Source of the DNA: Desulfatibacillum sp.
GTDB taxonomy: Bacteria > Desulfobacterota > Desulfobacteria > Desulfobacterales > Desulfatibacillaceae
Direction of reading: 5' to 3'
DNA length: 64,000 nucleotides
Assembly: GCA_016342355.1 (NCBI GenBank)
Contig: JAEINP010000025.1
Location: forward strand, 1 to 64,000
The notes under the pieces are model-generated. The model was not told the DNA's origin, searched no databases, and saw only the letters and a list, made by a program, of their open reading frames with translations. How positions within the stretch are numbered: position 1 is the first letter of the stretch; the number at the start of each line of letters is the position of its first letter. Both the position numbers and the translations under genes were made by a program. Positions 9,558 to 17,191 of this stretch are shown in pieces.

Positions 9558-10700
9558 GTGACAGTATCCAAACGGGTTGATCAGATGACCCCTTTTATCG
9601 TCATGGATGTCCTGGAACGGGCTAAAGCCATGGAACGGCAAGGGGTGAGCGTGGTCCATCTGGAAGTGGGAGAGCCCGACTTCGACACTCCCGAATGCAT
9701 CACCGAGGCTGGTATAAAAGCCCTCAAAGACGGCCATTCCCACTACACCCATAGCCTGGGGGTCATTGAACTGCGGGAAGCCATTGCTGAGCACTATAAC
9801 GCCACCTACGGCGTGGCCGTGGACCCGGATCAAATCGTGGTGACTAACGGCACCTCGCCGGGAATTTTCATGACCTTTGCGGCCATCCTGGAAAAAGGGG
9901 ACGAGGTCATTATCTCGGATCCCCATTATGCCTGCTACCCCAACTTCATCGAGTTTGCGGGCGCCGTGCCCGTCAAGGTGCCGGTGAGCGAAGAGGAAGG
10001 GTTCCAGTACCGGACCGGAGAGATTCAAAAGTACATGACTGCCCGCACCAAGGCCATCATGATCAACTCGCCCTCCAACCCTACGGGCAATTTGCTCTCG
10101 GCCGAACGCATGGAAAAAATCGCCAACCTGGGCAAGATTGTGGTCTCGGACGAGATTTACCACGGTCTGGTGTACGAGGGTAAGGAGCGGTCCATCCTGG
10201 AGTTCACGGATGAAGCCTTTGTGCTCAACGGTTTTTCAAAGGCCTATGCCATGACAGGGTGGCGCCTGGGATACCTTATCGCGCCCAAACGCTTTATCCG
10301 GCCCTTGCAAATACTCCAGCAGAATTTTTTCATATCCGCCAACGCCATGACCCAGATGGCGGGCATCGCCGCACTCAAGGAAGCCGGGCCGGACGTGGCC
10401 CGCATGCGGGAAATATACGACCAACGGCGGCGTTTCATGATCCGCAGGCTCAGGGAAATCGGCTTTGGCATTACCGTGGAGCCCACGGGGGCCTTTTATG
10501 TGCTGGCCAATGCCAGACATTTTGGAACCGACTCCTATGAAATGGCCTTTGACATCCTGGAGAATGCCCATGTGGGCGTGACTCCGGGAATCGATTTCGG
10601 GCGCCAAGCAGAGGGGTACATCCGTTTTTCCTACGCCAATTCCCTGGAAAATATCGAAGAAGGCATGATCCGCCTTGAGAAATATATACAAAACCTGTAA
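9558..10700 (+). CDS. Class I/II PLP-dependent aminotransferase (aspartate-aminotransferase-like)
   Basis: A 380-residue fold-type I aminotransferase. The start motif LEVGEPDFDTPECI, the NGTSPGIFM cofactor region, SPSNPTGN, and VSDEIYHGLVYEG are present. Lys228 in NGFSKAYAMTGWRLGY is the PLP-binding residue, and a C-terminal Arg in GYIRFSYANS would bind the substrate carboxylate. The start is GTG 9558, preceded by GGAGGT. It probably transaminates aspartate or a related amino acid; the exact substrate cannot be read from the sequence. It lies 49 nt after hisG and may be part of the same transcript, where it could serve histidinol-phosphate transamination, but that is only a positional guess. 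Confidence 0.88.
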   Translation: MTVSKRVDQMTPFIVMDVLERAKAMERQGVSVVHLEVGEPDFDTPECITEAGIKALKDGHSHYTHSLGVIELREAIAEHYNATYGVAVDPDQIVVTNGTSPGIFMTFAAILEKGDEVIISDPHYACYPNFIEFAGAVPVKVPVSEEEGFQYRTGEIQKYMTARTKAIMINSPSNPTGNLLSAERMEKIANLGKIVVSDEIYHGLVYEGKERSILEFTDEAFVLNGFSKAYAMTGWRLGYLIAPKRFIRPLQILQQNFFISANAMTQMAGIAALKEAGPDVARMREIYDQRRRFMIRRLREIGFGITVEPTGAFYVLANARHFGTDSYEMAFDILENAHVGVTPGIDFGRQAEGYIRFSYANSLENIEEGMIRLEKYIQNL

Positions 10701-10742
10701 TATCGAACCATTATCGTACTCTAACTTTATAACCCACCTGGT

Positions 10743-10765
10743 CTGACAGGCATAATGCCTGTCAG
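10743..10765. terminator. Hairpin between the aminotransferase and engB
   Basis: CTGACAGGC (10743-10751) and GCCTGTCAG (10757-10765) form a 9-bp perfect stem with a five-base ATAAT loop. No T-run follows directly, so termination is possible but unproved. Confidence 0.45.
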
Positions 10766-10795
10766 GCCGGGGTCTGTTTCCAGGCATTTAATTCC

Positions 10796-11413
10796 ATGAT
10801 TATTACCAGCGCCAATTTTATGGCCAGCGCCACAAAGCCTGGCAACTATCCTCCTCCTGATCTTCCGGAGATTGCTTTTGCAGGCCGCTCCAATGTGGGC
10901 AAGTCATCCCTCATCAACTCCCTGTTAAAGCGCAAGAAACTGGTTAAAACCAGTTCCACCCCGGGCAGGACCCAGCTATTGAATTTTTTCTGTATCAACG
11001 AGGCCATGGTCTTCGTGGATTTGCCAGGATACGGCTACGCCAAGGTGTCCAAGCAAATGCGAAAAGAATGGGGCGCCATGATCGAAACCTATGTCACTAC
11101 TCGCCCGACTCTGGCAGGCGTGGTCCTGATCCTGGATCTCCGGCGCACCCCGGGCGTCGAGGAAAGGGAAAACCTGGCATGGTTCAATGTCAACAATATC
11201 CCCGTCATTCTGGTAGCCACCAAGGCCGACAAATTCTCCCGCACACGCCAGATTGCCCAACAGCAGGGAATGGCCAAGGCCCTGGGACTTCCGTTGGACA
11301 TGATCCACATGTTCTCGGCCAAAACAGGTATGGGCAGGGATGATCTGTGGGAATCCATCCTGGACGTATGCGGGCTGGAACAGGTTGAACAGGGAGAAAA
11401 CGATCATGTCTGA
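10796..11413 (+). CDS. engB: Ribosome biogenesis GTPase YsxC/EngB
   Basis: A 205-residue TrmE-Era-like GTPase needed for late large-subunit assembly. The G motifs are complete: G1 AGRSNVGKSS, G2 region TSSTPGRTQ, G3 DLPGYGYAK, G4 TKADK and G5 FSAKTG. ATG 10796 opens the gene. Its last 8 bases overlap the start of era, so the two ribosome-assembly GTPases are translationally coupled here. Confidence 0.95.
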   Translation: MIITSANFMASATKPGNYPPPDLPEIAFAGRSNVGKSSLINSLLKRKKLVKTSSTPGRTQLLNFFCINEAMVFVDLPGYGYAKVSKQMRKEWGAMIETYVTTRPTLAGVVLILDLRRTPGVEERENLAWFNVNNIPVILVATKADKFSRTRQIAQQQGMAKALGLPLDMIHMFSAKTGMGRDDLWESILDVCGLEQVEQGENDHV

Positions 11414-12299
11414 TAATTTCAGATCCGGGTTCGCCGGGCTTATCGGCGCGCCCAATGTGGGAAAATCCACGCTTTTAAACCACATGCTGGGGGAAAAGGT
11501 GTCCATCACTTCCTCCAAGCCCCAGACCACCCGCAACCGCATTCTGGGGGTGGTCCATCGTGAAAAAGCCCAGATTGTGGTCCTGGATACGCCCGGCATT
11601 CACGACGCGGACAGCCCCCTAAACCGCCATATGGTGGACGTGGCCATGACCTGCATGGGCGACGTGGACCTGCTCATGTTCGTCATCGACGCTTCCAGGC
11701 CCGACCCCCGCTCCGAGGAATTGGCGCTCAAGGGGCTGGCCAAACAAAAAAGGCCCGTGGTCCTGGTGATAAATAAAATCGACTTGGTGGAAAAGGCTCA
11801 ACTTTTACCCATCCTGGCGAAATGGCAAAATGTTTATAACTTTTCCTCCATGGTGCCGGTTTCCGCCAAGCACGGCACCCAGGTGGGTGAGCTTCTCCAT
11901 GTCCTGGAAGAACTCCTGCCCCCGGGCCCCCCGTTTTTCCCCGAGGACAGCCTGACCGACATGCCCGAACGCTTTGTGGCGGCAGAAATGATCCGTGAAA
12001 AAGTTTTTCGTCTGACCTCCCAGGAAATTCCCTACTCCGTGGCCGTTACCATTGATTCCTTTGAAGAGCAGGCGGAACCGCCCATGGTGAAAATCTCCGC
12101 CGTCATCCATGTGGAACGCGATTCCCAAAAGGGCATTGTAATCGGGAAAGCTGGCGCCATGCTTAAAAAAATCGGCACGAGCGCCCGCATGGAAATCGAA
12201 CGCATGGTGGGAGTCAAGGTATTCCTCAAGCTCTTTGTACGGGTGGAAAAAAACTGGAGTTCCGACACCAAGGCCATGCGGAGGCTGGGTTACGAATGA
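11406..12299 (+). CDS. era: GTPase Era
   Basis: Era binds the 3' end of 16S rRNA and guides small-subunit maturation. The 297-residue protein has G1 GAPNVGKST, switch region SSKPQTTRN, G3 DTPGIHD and G4 NKIDLV, followed by the C-terminal KH domain (about 200-297; the GKAGAMLKKIGTSARMEIE stretch is the KH signature). ATG 11406 was chosen because Era's N terminus begins just before G1 and the codon lies within the engB 3' end. The final ATGA overlaps the next gene. Confidence 0.96.
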   Translation: MSDNFRSGFAGLIGAPNVGKSTLLNHMLGEKVSITSSKPQTTRNRILGVVHREKAQIVVLDTPGIHDADSPLNRHMVDVAMTCMGDVDLLMFVIDASRPDPRSEELALKGLAKQKRPVVLVINKIDLVEKAQLLPILAKWQNVYNFSSMVPVSAKHGTQVGELLHVLEELLPPGPPFFPEDSLTDMPERFVAAEMIREKVFRLTSQEIPYSVAVTIDSFEEQAEPPMVKISAVIHVERDSQKGIVIGKAGAMLKKIGTSARMEIERMVGVKVFLKLFVRVEKNWSSDTKAMRRLGYE

Positions 12300-13126
12300 T
12301 CCTCTCCTTTCACCCTGTCATTGTGGGAGATGAAAACCGGCTGTGCGCAGGCAGGGACCCGGACGCAGAAGACCGCGCCGCTATAAAAAGGGCTGAAATC
12401 GTCATCCTGCCTCAGGGATGCCGTGAATCGCTGTACTCCACTGCGGTGCAGCATTGCGAGAAGGTGTTCCCCAATTATCAGGCCAAGTTCAGGTATCCGG
12501 GCAAGGTGGGCCAGGTACGCCTTTTTCAGGAAACAGGCGCACCCCATCCCCAGTCTCTTCCCTACGACAACCTGGAATCCTTCATGGACGCACACCGAGA
12601 CACCCCGTCCATCCCTCTCCATTTTCCCATGGTCTTCAAACTCAACTGGGGAGGAGAAGGCAGTTCCGTGTTTCTGCTCCAAAAACCCGATGACATCACC
12701 TTTGCCCTCACAAAAGCCGGGGCCTGCCAGGAAATCGGGCAAAATGGGTTTCTATTTCAGGAGTATATGGAAACAGGAGGACGGAGCTTGCGGGTGGTGG
12801 TAATTAACGAGACGCTCATCTCCTATTGGCGAGTGGCGCCTGATAATACCACTTTTGGAACCAGCCTTGCCCATGGCAGCCGGATTGATCAAAAATCATA
12901 TCCCCGCCTTATGGAAAAGGGAGAAAGGGCGGTTAAGGCCCTTTGCGCCAAAACAGGTATCAACTTGGCGGGTTTTGATCTGGTCTTTAACTTGGGAGAA
13001 CCGGACCCGGAGCCCCGGTTTCTGGAAATCAATTATTTTTTTGGAAGGCGCGGCCTGGGAGGATCAGAGCAGTACTACATTCTGCTTCACGAAGGGATAA
13101 AGGCCTGGCTGGAAAAGCGGGCCTGA
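12296..13126 (+). CDS. Orphan ATP-grasp family protein (RimK/glutathione-synthase-like)
   Basis: A 276-residue protein with an ATP-grasp fold. Residues about 110-125 (PMVFKLNWGGEGSSVFLL) look like the Lys and glycine-rich nucleotide loop, FLFQEYMETGGRSLRVVVI is the second ATP-contact segment, and FDLVFNLGEP...FLEINYFFG holds the acidic/Asn metal ligands. Such enzymes join a carboxylate to an amine or thiol. The substrate is not evident: no cognate peptide or partner enzyme lies nearby. The start overlaps era by 4 nt (ATGA), so it is expressed with engB and era. It ends base-to-base with the convergent EAL gene. Confidence 0.75.
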   Translation: MILSFHPVIVGDENRLCAGRDPDAEDRAAIKRAEIVILPQGCRESLYSTAVQHCEKVFPNYQAKFRYPGKVGQVRLFQETGAPHPQSLPYDNLESFMDAHRDTPSIPLHFPMVFKLNWGGEGSSVFLLQKPDDITFALTKAGACQEIGQNGFLFQEYMETGGRSLRVVVINETLISYWRVAPDNTTFGTSLAHGSRIDQKSYPRLMEKGERAVKALCAKTGINLAGFDLVFNLGEPDPEPRFLEINYFFGRRGLGGSEQYYILLHEGIKAWLEKRA

Positions 13127-14437
13127 TTACCAATCCAGGACCACGGGGCTCAACTCTTTGGAAGGGACGTCAAAAAGGTAGCCCTGGCCCAAGGGTACGC
13201 CAATTTCCTTCAGTTTTTCATATTCAGCCTTGGTTTCCACCCCTTCCACAATCACCTGGGATCCGATGCTTTTTCCCAGGTTAACCATGGCCTTGACAAT
13301 CTCCTGCTTCAGGTAGCTTTTGTCCACATCCTTTATAAACGAAATATCCACCTTCATATACCCGGGCGTCAATTCCATGATCCTTTCCAGGTCCGAATAG
13401 CCTGTGCCCATGTCGTCCCCGGCATGGACTATCCCCACATCCGTGTAATCCTTCATGGCGTCCCGGAAAAGGTCATAATTGTCAATGGCCAGTTTTTCAC
13501 TAATCTCAAAGACCACGTTTTCAGGCTTGATCTCCAAGTCTTCCAAGAGTTCCTTAAGGTAAAGCCCTCTAAACTCAGGGTCATGGATGGTCATGCTCAG
13601 GGTGTTGACAAAAATCTTCTTGTCCGTGCTCATGGTCCGAACCCGCTCCAAGGCTTTTTTGCGGCAAAGGCGGTCCAACTCAAAGGAAAGACCGCATTCC
13701 GAGGCCATGAGAAACATGAGGGTGGGGCTGGCGAATTCCGTATTTTCAGGACCACGCGACAGGGCTTCGTACCCAATCACTTCCAGGGTGTTGAAATCCA
13801 CAATGGCCTGAAAAACCGTGCTGACATTCTGTTCAATGATAATTTTTTGCAGCTCGTACCGGCTCACATAGTCACGCTTGGCAGCTATAAACTCTCCCAT
13901 CTTTTTGGAATTGCGCACCAACTGCCGGATCAGGCGCATGTTACTCACCATGGGGTTTTGTATCTCCAGGGCATACCCGATGTTAGGCCGCACAAACTCT
14001 TTAAGATAAGGAAACAACAGTTCAAAAACAGCCTTTTCCAAACCCAGGCGGATGCGCTCGGAAATTGACTCCAAATGATAAACCAACTGGGTTTTATCGT
14101 CCCGAGGGGCTGACAAAAATACCACAAAGGTGTCCGCATCGTAGAGGTCCACCACAAAAATATCCCTGCCCCTGAATTCTTTTCTCTTGATATCCTTTAA
14201 AATATCCGTGAGTTGGAGAAGCAGATAGTTGTAAGAATTGCTGCCGTAAAGATATTCCACCTTGCTCAATTGCTCTATCTGGACGGTAATGCAGGCCATG
14301 TACTGGAGATCCATCAAAATGGACTCTACCTTCTCATACTCATGGATTACCGTGGGCAAGGACAAGGTACGATTGAAATAAAACCCCTCGTGGATATCGA
14401 CGGATACTTTTTCGTTCTGATCAATTTTTTTTAGCAT
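13127..14437 (-). CDS. EAL-domain cyclic-di-GMP phosphodiesterase with degenerate GGDEF-like domain
   Basis: A 436-residue soluble protein. Residues about 35-165 have a GGDEF-like pattern, but the signature position reads DLYDADTFVVFL, so diguanylate cyclase activity is not expected. The C-terminal EAL domain (about 195-436) keeps the catalytic residues: YEALSR (Glu224), FEISE, AGDDMGTGYS with two Asp, MKVD and VEGVET. It should therefore hydrolyse cyclic-di-GMP to pGpG. No membrane segment or sensory domain is visible. It is transcribed on its own, convergent with the ATP-grasp gene; the two stops abut (13124-13126 and 13127-13129) with no terminator between them. Confidence 0.9.
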   Translation of the reverse strand: MLKKIDQNEKVSVDIHEGFYFNRTLSLPTVIHEYEKVESILMDLQYMACITVQIEQLSKVEYLYGSNSYNYLLLQLTDILKDIKRKEFRGRDIFVVDLYDADTFVVFLSAPRDDKTQLVYHLESISERIRLGLEKAVFELLFPYLKEFVRPNIGYALEIQNPMVSNMRLIRQLVRNSKKMGEFIAAKRDYVSRYELQKIIIEQNVSTVFQAIVDFNTLEVIGYEALSRGPENTEFASPTLMFLMASECGLSFELDRLCRKKALERVRTMSTDKKIFVNTLSMTIHDPEFRGLYLKELLEDLEIKPENVVFEISEKLAIDNYDLFRDAMKDYTDVGIVHAGDDMGTGYSDLERIMELTPGYMKVDISFIKDVDKSYLKQEIVKAMVNLGKSIGSQVIVEGVETKAEYEKLKEIGVPLGQGYLFDVPSKELSPVVLDW

Positions 14438-14929
14438 GGAATACCCTCTTCAGCGCACAAAGACCGAAAACCTAAAAATTTGCCGCTGCCCCTCTGTTTG
14501 TTCCCGGCGACGACCCACAATAAAACAAGGCCAAACGGAACGTGGTGTGCCGGAATAGGTGTGAACTATTTCATACTATGCAAGATATCCTGGAGGAGCG
14601 CAACCCAAAATATTTCTACACTCGGACAATATCAAAAAACCGCAGGATATCCTGAATAAAAGCCCCCGTTGGAACCAAATCAGCCATCCCGGTTTATAGC
14701 ACATCAACTATCCGGCAAATTTCAGGGCATGCAGTGGCCCCTAATTCTGGAACTTACTCAGTTAAGGGCAATTTGCTATCAGACCGGACAAAGCCTTTTC
14801 CGCCCAAAAGATTTCGGCAAACATTCGTCCGGCCTTTTCATTTATGCTATAGTGTCACCATCACTACTATGAAGGATAATTCCCGTATCCTTCCCGACTA
14901 TTCAAAAACATTCAAACAGGACGGAGAAC
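14438..14929. other. Divergent intergenic region between the EAL and Cache genes
   Basis: About 490 bases without a convincing gene. It must hold the promoter of the minus-strand EAL gene and of the plus-strand Cache gene. A short motif GATATCCTG occurs twice (about 14584 and 14647). An extended -10 element is annotated separately. Short open frames here have no ribosome-binding site or recognisable composition. Confidence 0.4.
14845..14853 (+). promoter_or_regulatory. Candidate extended -10 promoter of the Cache gene
   Basis: TGCTATAGT matches the extended -10 pattern TGnTATAAT with one mismatch, 77 bases before the ATG at 14930. The -35 position is weak, as is common for extended -10 promoters. 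Confidence 0.4.
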
Positions 14930-15706
14930 ATGACCTTACAAACAAATAGACCTATCTTGACAAGTATTGCCGCACTTATTTTATGCTGCCTTTTTGCAGG
15001 CGCAAGCCTGGCCGGACAGCCCTGCCCTGGCGCGGCCCAGGCAGGCAACGCCCAAATGGCCCATGGAAGGGCTTTGGGTGAAAGCATGCTGGCCGCCTTT
15101 GCGTCACAGGCTGACGTGCGTCTGGAGGCTGTGCTTCAAAATTTGAGAACACTGGCCCTAACAGGCGAGGTCCGGTCCGGAAAATGGGAAAACATGCAGC
15201 AACTCATCGCGGCATTTCAGGCGCAAAATCCCCAACTGCTGATTTTCTACATCAACCCGGACGGCTCGTATTACACCGCGGAAATGGGGCTTACAGGCAA
15301 GAATCTGTCTGACCGCGCTTATTTTCCCGGCCTGATGGCGGGTAACGAGGTTTTGGGGGACATTGTGGTGGGCAAGACCTCAGGCAAGAGATCCTTTATT
15401 GTCGGGGCGCCTATTGTGGAACAAGGCCAAGTGACAGGCGCCATGGGAGCGGCCGTTTATGCGGACAATCTGACCGCAGCCATGGAAAACAGCATGCCCA
15501 TCCCCCAGTCCATGGTCATTTTGGCCACGGATAAAAACAACACCCTTGCCCTGTGCACCGGGCTTGATGAAGGCGTCACCCGCCCCTGTCAAACAGCCGG
15601 GGTTGCCCCCTGCCTGGCAGCCGAAAAACCGGGCCGAAGCCTATCCATCACCTCAAGCCTTACCGGATGGAAATTCAGCATTGTTGGAGCTGGATGCAAG
15701 AAATAA
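14930..15706 (+). CDS. Exported single-Cache-domain protein without output domain
   Basis: A 258-residue protein with a clear signal peptide (hydrophobic core about 10-27, cleavage near ASLAG). The remainder resembles a Cache-type small-molecule sensor: an amphipathic helix with LEAVLQNLRTLALTGEV, then LLIFYINPDGSYYTAE, NLSDRAYFPG and a beta-rich half with SFIVGAPIVEQG. No second membrane helix, HAMP, kinase or methyl-accepting domain follows, so it is a free periplasmic sensor or binding protein. A GGACGGAGA site precedes the ATG. It could feed ligand information to a membrane partner encoded elsewhere. The gene is monocistronic and closed by a strong bidirectional terminator. Confidence 0.75.
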   Translation: MTLQTNRPILTSIAALILCCLFAGASLAGQPCPGAAQAGNAQMAHGRALGESMLAAFASQADVRLEAVLQNLRTLALTGEVRSGKWENMQQLIAAFQAQNPQLLIFYINPDGSYYTAEMGLTGKNLSDRAYFPGLMAGNEVLGDIVVGKTSGKRSFIVGAPIVEQGQVTGAMGAAVYADNLTAAMENSMPIPQSMVILATDKNNTLALCTGLDEGVTRPCQTAGVAPCLAAEKPGRSLSITSSLTGWKFSIVGAGCKK

Positions 15707-15734
15707 TGCGGGCATTTGGGGCACCTGTTCGACT

Positions 15735-15776
15735 AAAACAGAAAGGGCGCTGCACAGGCAGCGCCCTTTCTGTTTT
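15735..15776. terminator. Bidirectional intrinsic terminator
   Basis: A perfect 19-bp inverted repeat (15735-15753 with 15758-15776) around the tetraloop ACAG. It has an A-run on its left edge and a T-run on its right, so it can stop transcription from both the Cache gene and the convergent efflux operon. Confidence 0.95.
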
Positions 15777-15799
15777 TATGATGGCATTTTCGTAAACAA

Positions 15800-17176
15800 C
15801 TATTCCGGCTGATAGGCCGCGCTCATATACAGGTCGTGCCATGCCTGCCGTAGGTAAACCCTGGCCCTGGACAGATTGCTGCGGACCTGGATCAAATCCC
15901 TCTGGGCTTCGTTCAGGCGCACCAGACTGGCTTGGCCTGCCTGATACTCCTTTTGCACAAGATCGCGGTTTCGTTGCACCAACCCGGCTGTCTCATCCTG
16001 GAGCGTGACCTGCTCCTGGGCGAATTTTACTGCAACCACGGCCTCGTTTACTTCCTTGGTCACTGTTAAAGCAGTCTGGGCAAGGGTCGCCTTGGCTTCC
16101 CGCTCCGCGGCCCTGGCTTCCGCCAGTTGAGCGCGATGCAGCCCGCCGGAAAACAGGTTGTAATTAAGGCTGGCCGCAATAGTCTGCTCCACGTCCTCAT
16201 TCTCAAAACCCGCGTCATTGGCCCGGGACGCCTCGGCCGAAGCTGAAAGCCTGATAGTAGGATAAAACTTGCCCTTGGCTGCGCCCACAGCCGATTTGGC
16301 CTGGGCAACGACCGCCTCGGCCTGGAGAATATCAGGCCGGTTCTTTTTCGCCATTTCGGCAAACTCCGAAGGATCAGGAGGAGTCAAATCCTTGGGTGTT
16401 TCCTTTTCCAGTCGGGCCAGACACACATTGTCCACAAAATCCCTGTCCTCGATCCCCAACAGAGCGGCAAGGCCCAACATGGCCACCTCGTAGTTCATTT
16501 TGCTATTGATAAGCTGGGTGGCGGCCCCGCGTACGGCGATCTCGAAGTTCAGCACATCCGACAGAGAGCCTGCCCCCACGTCGTACCGGACCTTCGCCTC
16601 TTCCATAAGGCGCCTGTTAAAGTCCCCGTCCGCCTGTGCAATAGAGATGTCCTCTCTGGCGGATTGGGCGTTATGAAATGCCCCGGCCACGGCGGAAAAA
16701 ATCTTGCGCCGGGTGTCGGATTCCGATTGGGTGAAAACCTCCCGCCCGTGCTTGGCCGCCTTGCGGGAAAACTCCCGATTGAACCCGTCGAACAGCAACC
16801 AGCTTAAGCTGGCTTTGGTGCTGTTGTAATCCTCGGGATTGGCCAGGGTGGCGTTTGGATTAAAGACCCTCACCTGGGCCAGGTTGGCGTCGTACTCGTT
16901 TTCCGCCATATCCACATGGGCTACCGAGCCCGTGAGATCCAGCCACGGCCAATAGGTGGCGGTGGCTTGCCGGACCCGCTCCCGGGCCTGGCTAACCCGT
17001 TCCGCCGCCGCATCCAGAGTGGGGTTTTGGGCTAGAGCGATTTTTTTCGCCGTCTCCAGGTCCAGCACTTCCACATTTTGCCAGTTGGGGCATTGGGGCG
17101 CCTTTTCAATATTTTTCTGAGCCGCCCATGCCGGGCACGCAAGAACCAGTAATATACTAATCACATAACGCAACAT
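15800..17176 (-). CDS. TolC-family outer-membrane efflux protein
   Basis: A 458-residue outer-membrane channel with a signal peptide (MLRYVISILLVLACPAWA) and the duplicated OEP helical repeats typical of TolC. Each half carries long amphipathic helices, for example LDAAAERVSQARERVRQAT and RPDILQAEAVVAQAKSAVG. The second-half motif YNLFSGG is the usual first strand of the beta-barrel. It would provide the exit duct for the RND pump and adaptor encoded directly upstream (15-nt gap). It is the last gene of the marR-MFP-RND-TolC operon. Confidence 0.93.
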   Translation of the reverse strand: MLRYVISILLVLACPAWAAQKNIEKAPQCPNWQNVEVLDLETAKKIALAQNPTLDAAAERVSQARERVRQATATYWPWLDLTGSVAHVDMAENEYDANLAQVRVFNPNATLANPEDYNSTKASLSWLLFDGFNREFSRKAAKHGREVFTQSESDTRRKIFSAVAGAFHNAQSAREDISIAQADGDFNRRLMEEAKVRYDVGAGSLSDVLNFEIAVRGAATQLINSKMNYEVAMLGLAALLGIEDRDFVDNVCLARLEKETPKDLTPPDPSEFAEMAKKNRPDILQAEAVVAQAKSAVGAAKGKFYPTIRLSASAEASRANDAGFENEDVEQTIAASLNYNLFSGGLHRAQLAEARAAEREAKATLAQTALTVTKEVNEAVVAVKFAQEQVTLQDETAGLVQRNRDLVQKEYQAGQASLVRLNEAQRDLIQVRSNLSRARVYLRQAWHDLYMSAAYQPE

Positions 17177-17191
17177 AATTTCATCTCCATC

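Noticed and set aside
13127-14437. Active diguanylate cyclase in the EAL protein
   Set aside because: The GGDEF signature position reads DLYDADTF, so only the phosphodiesterase domain looks functional.
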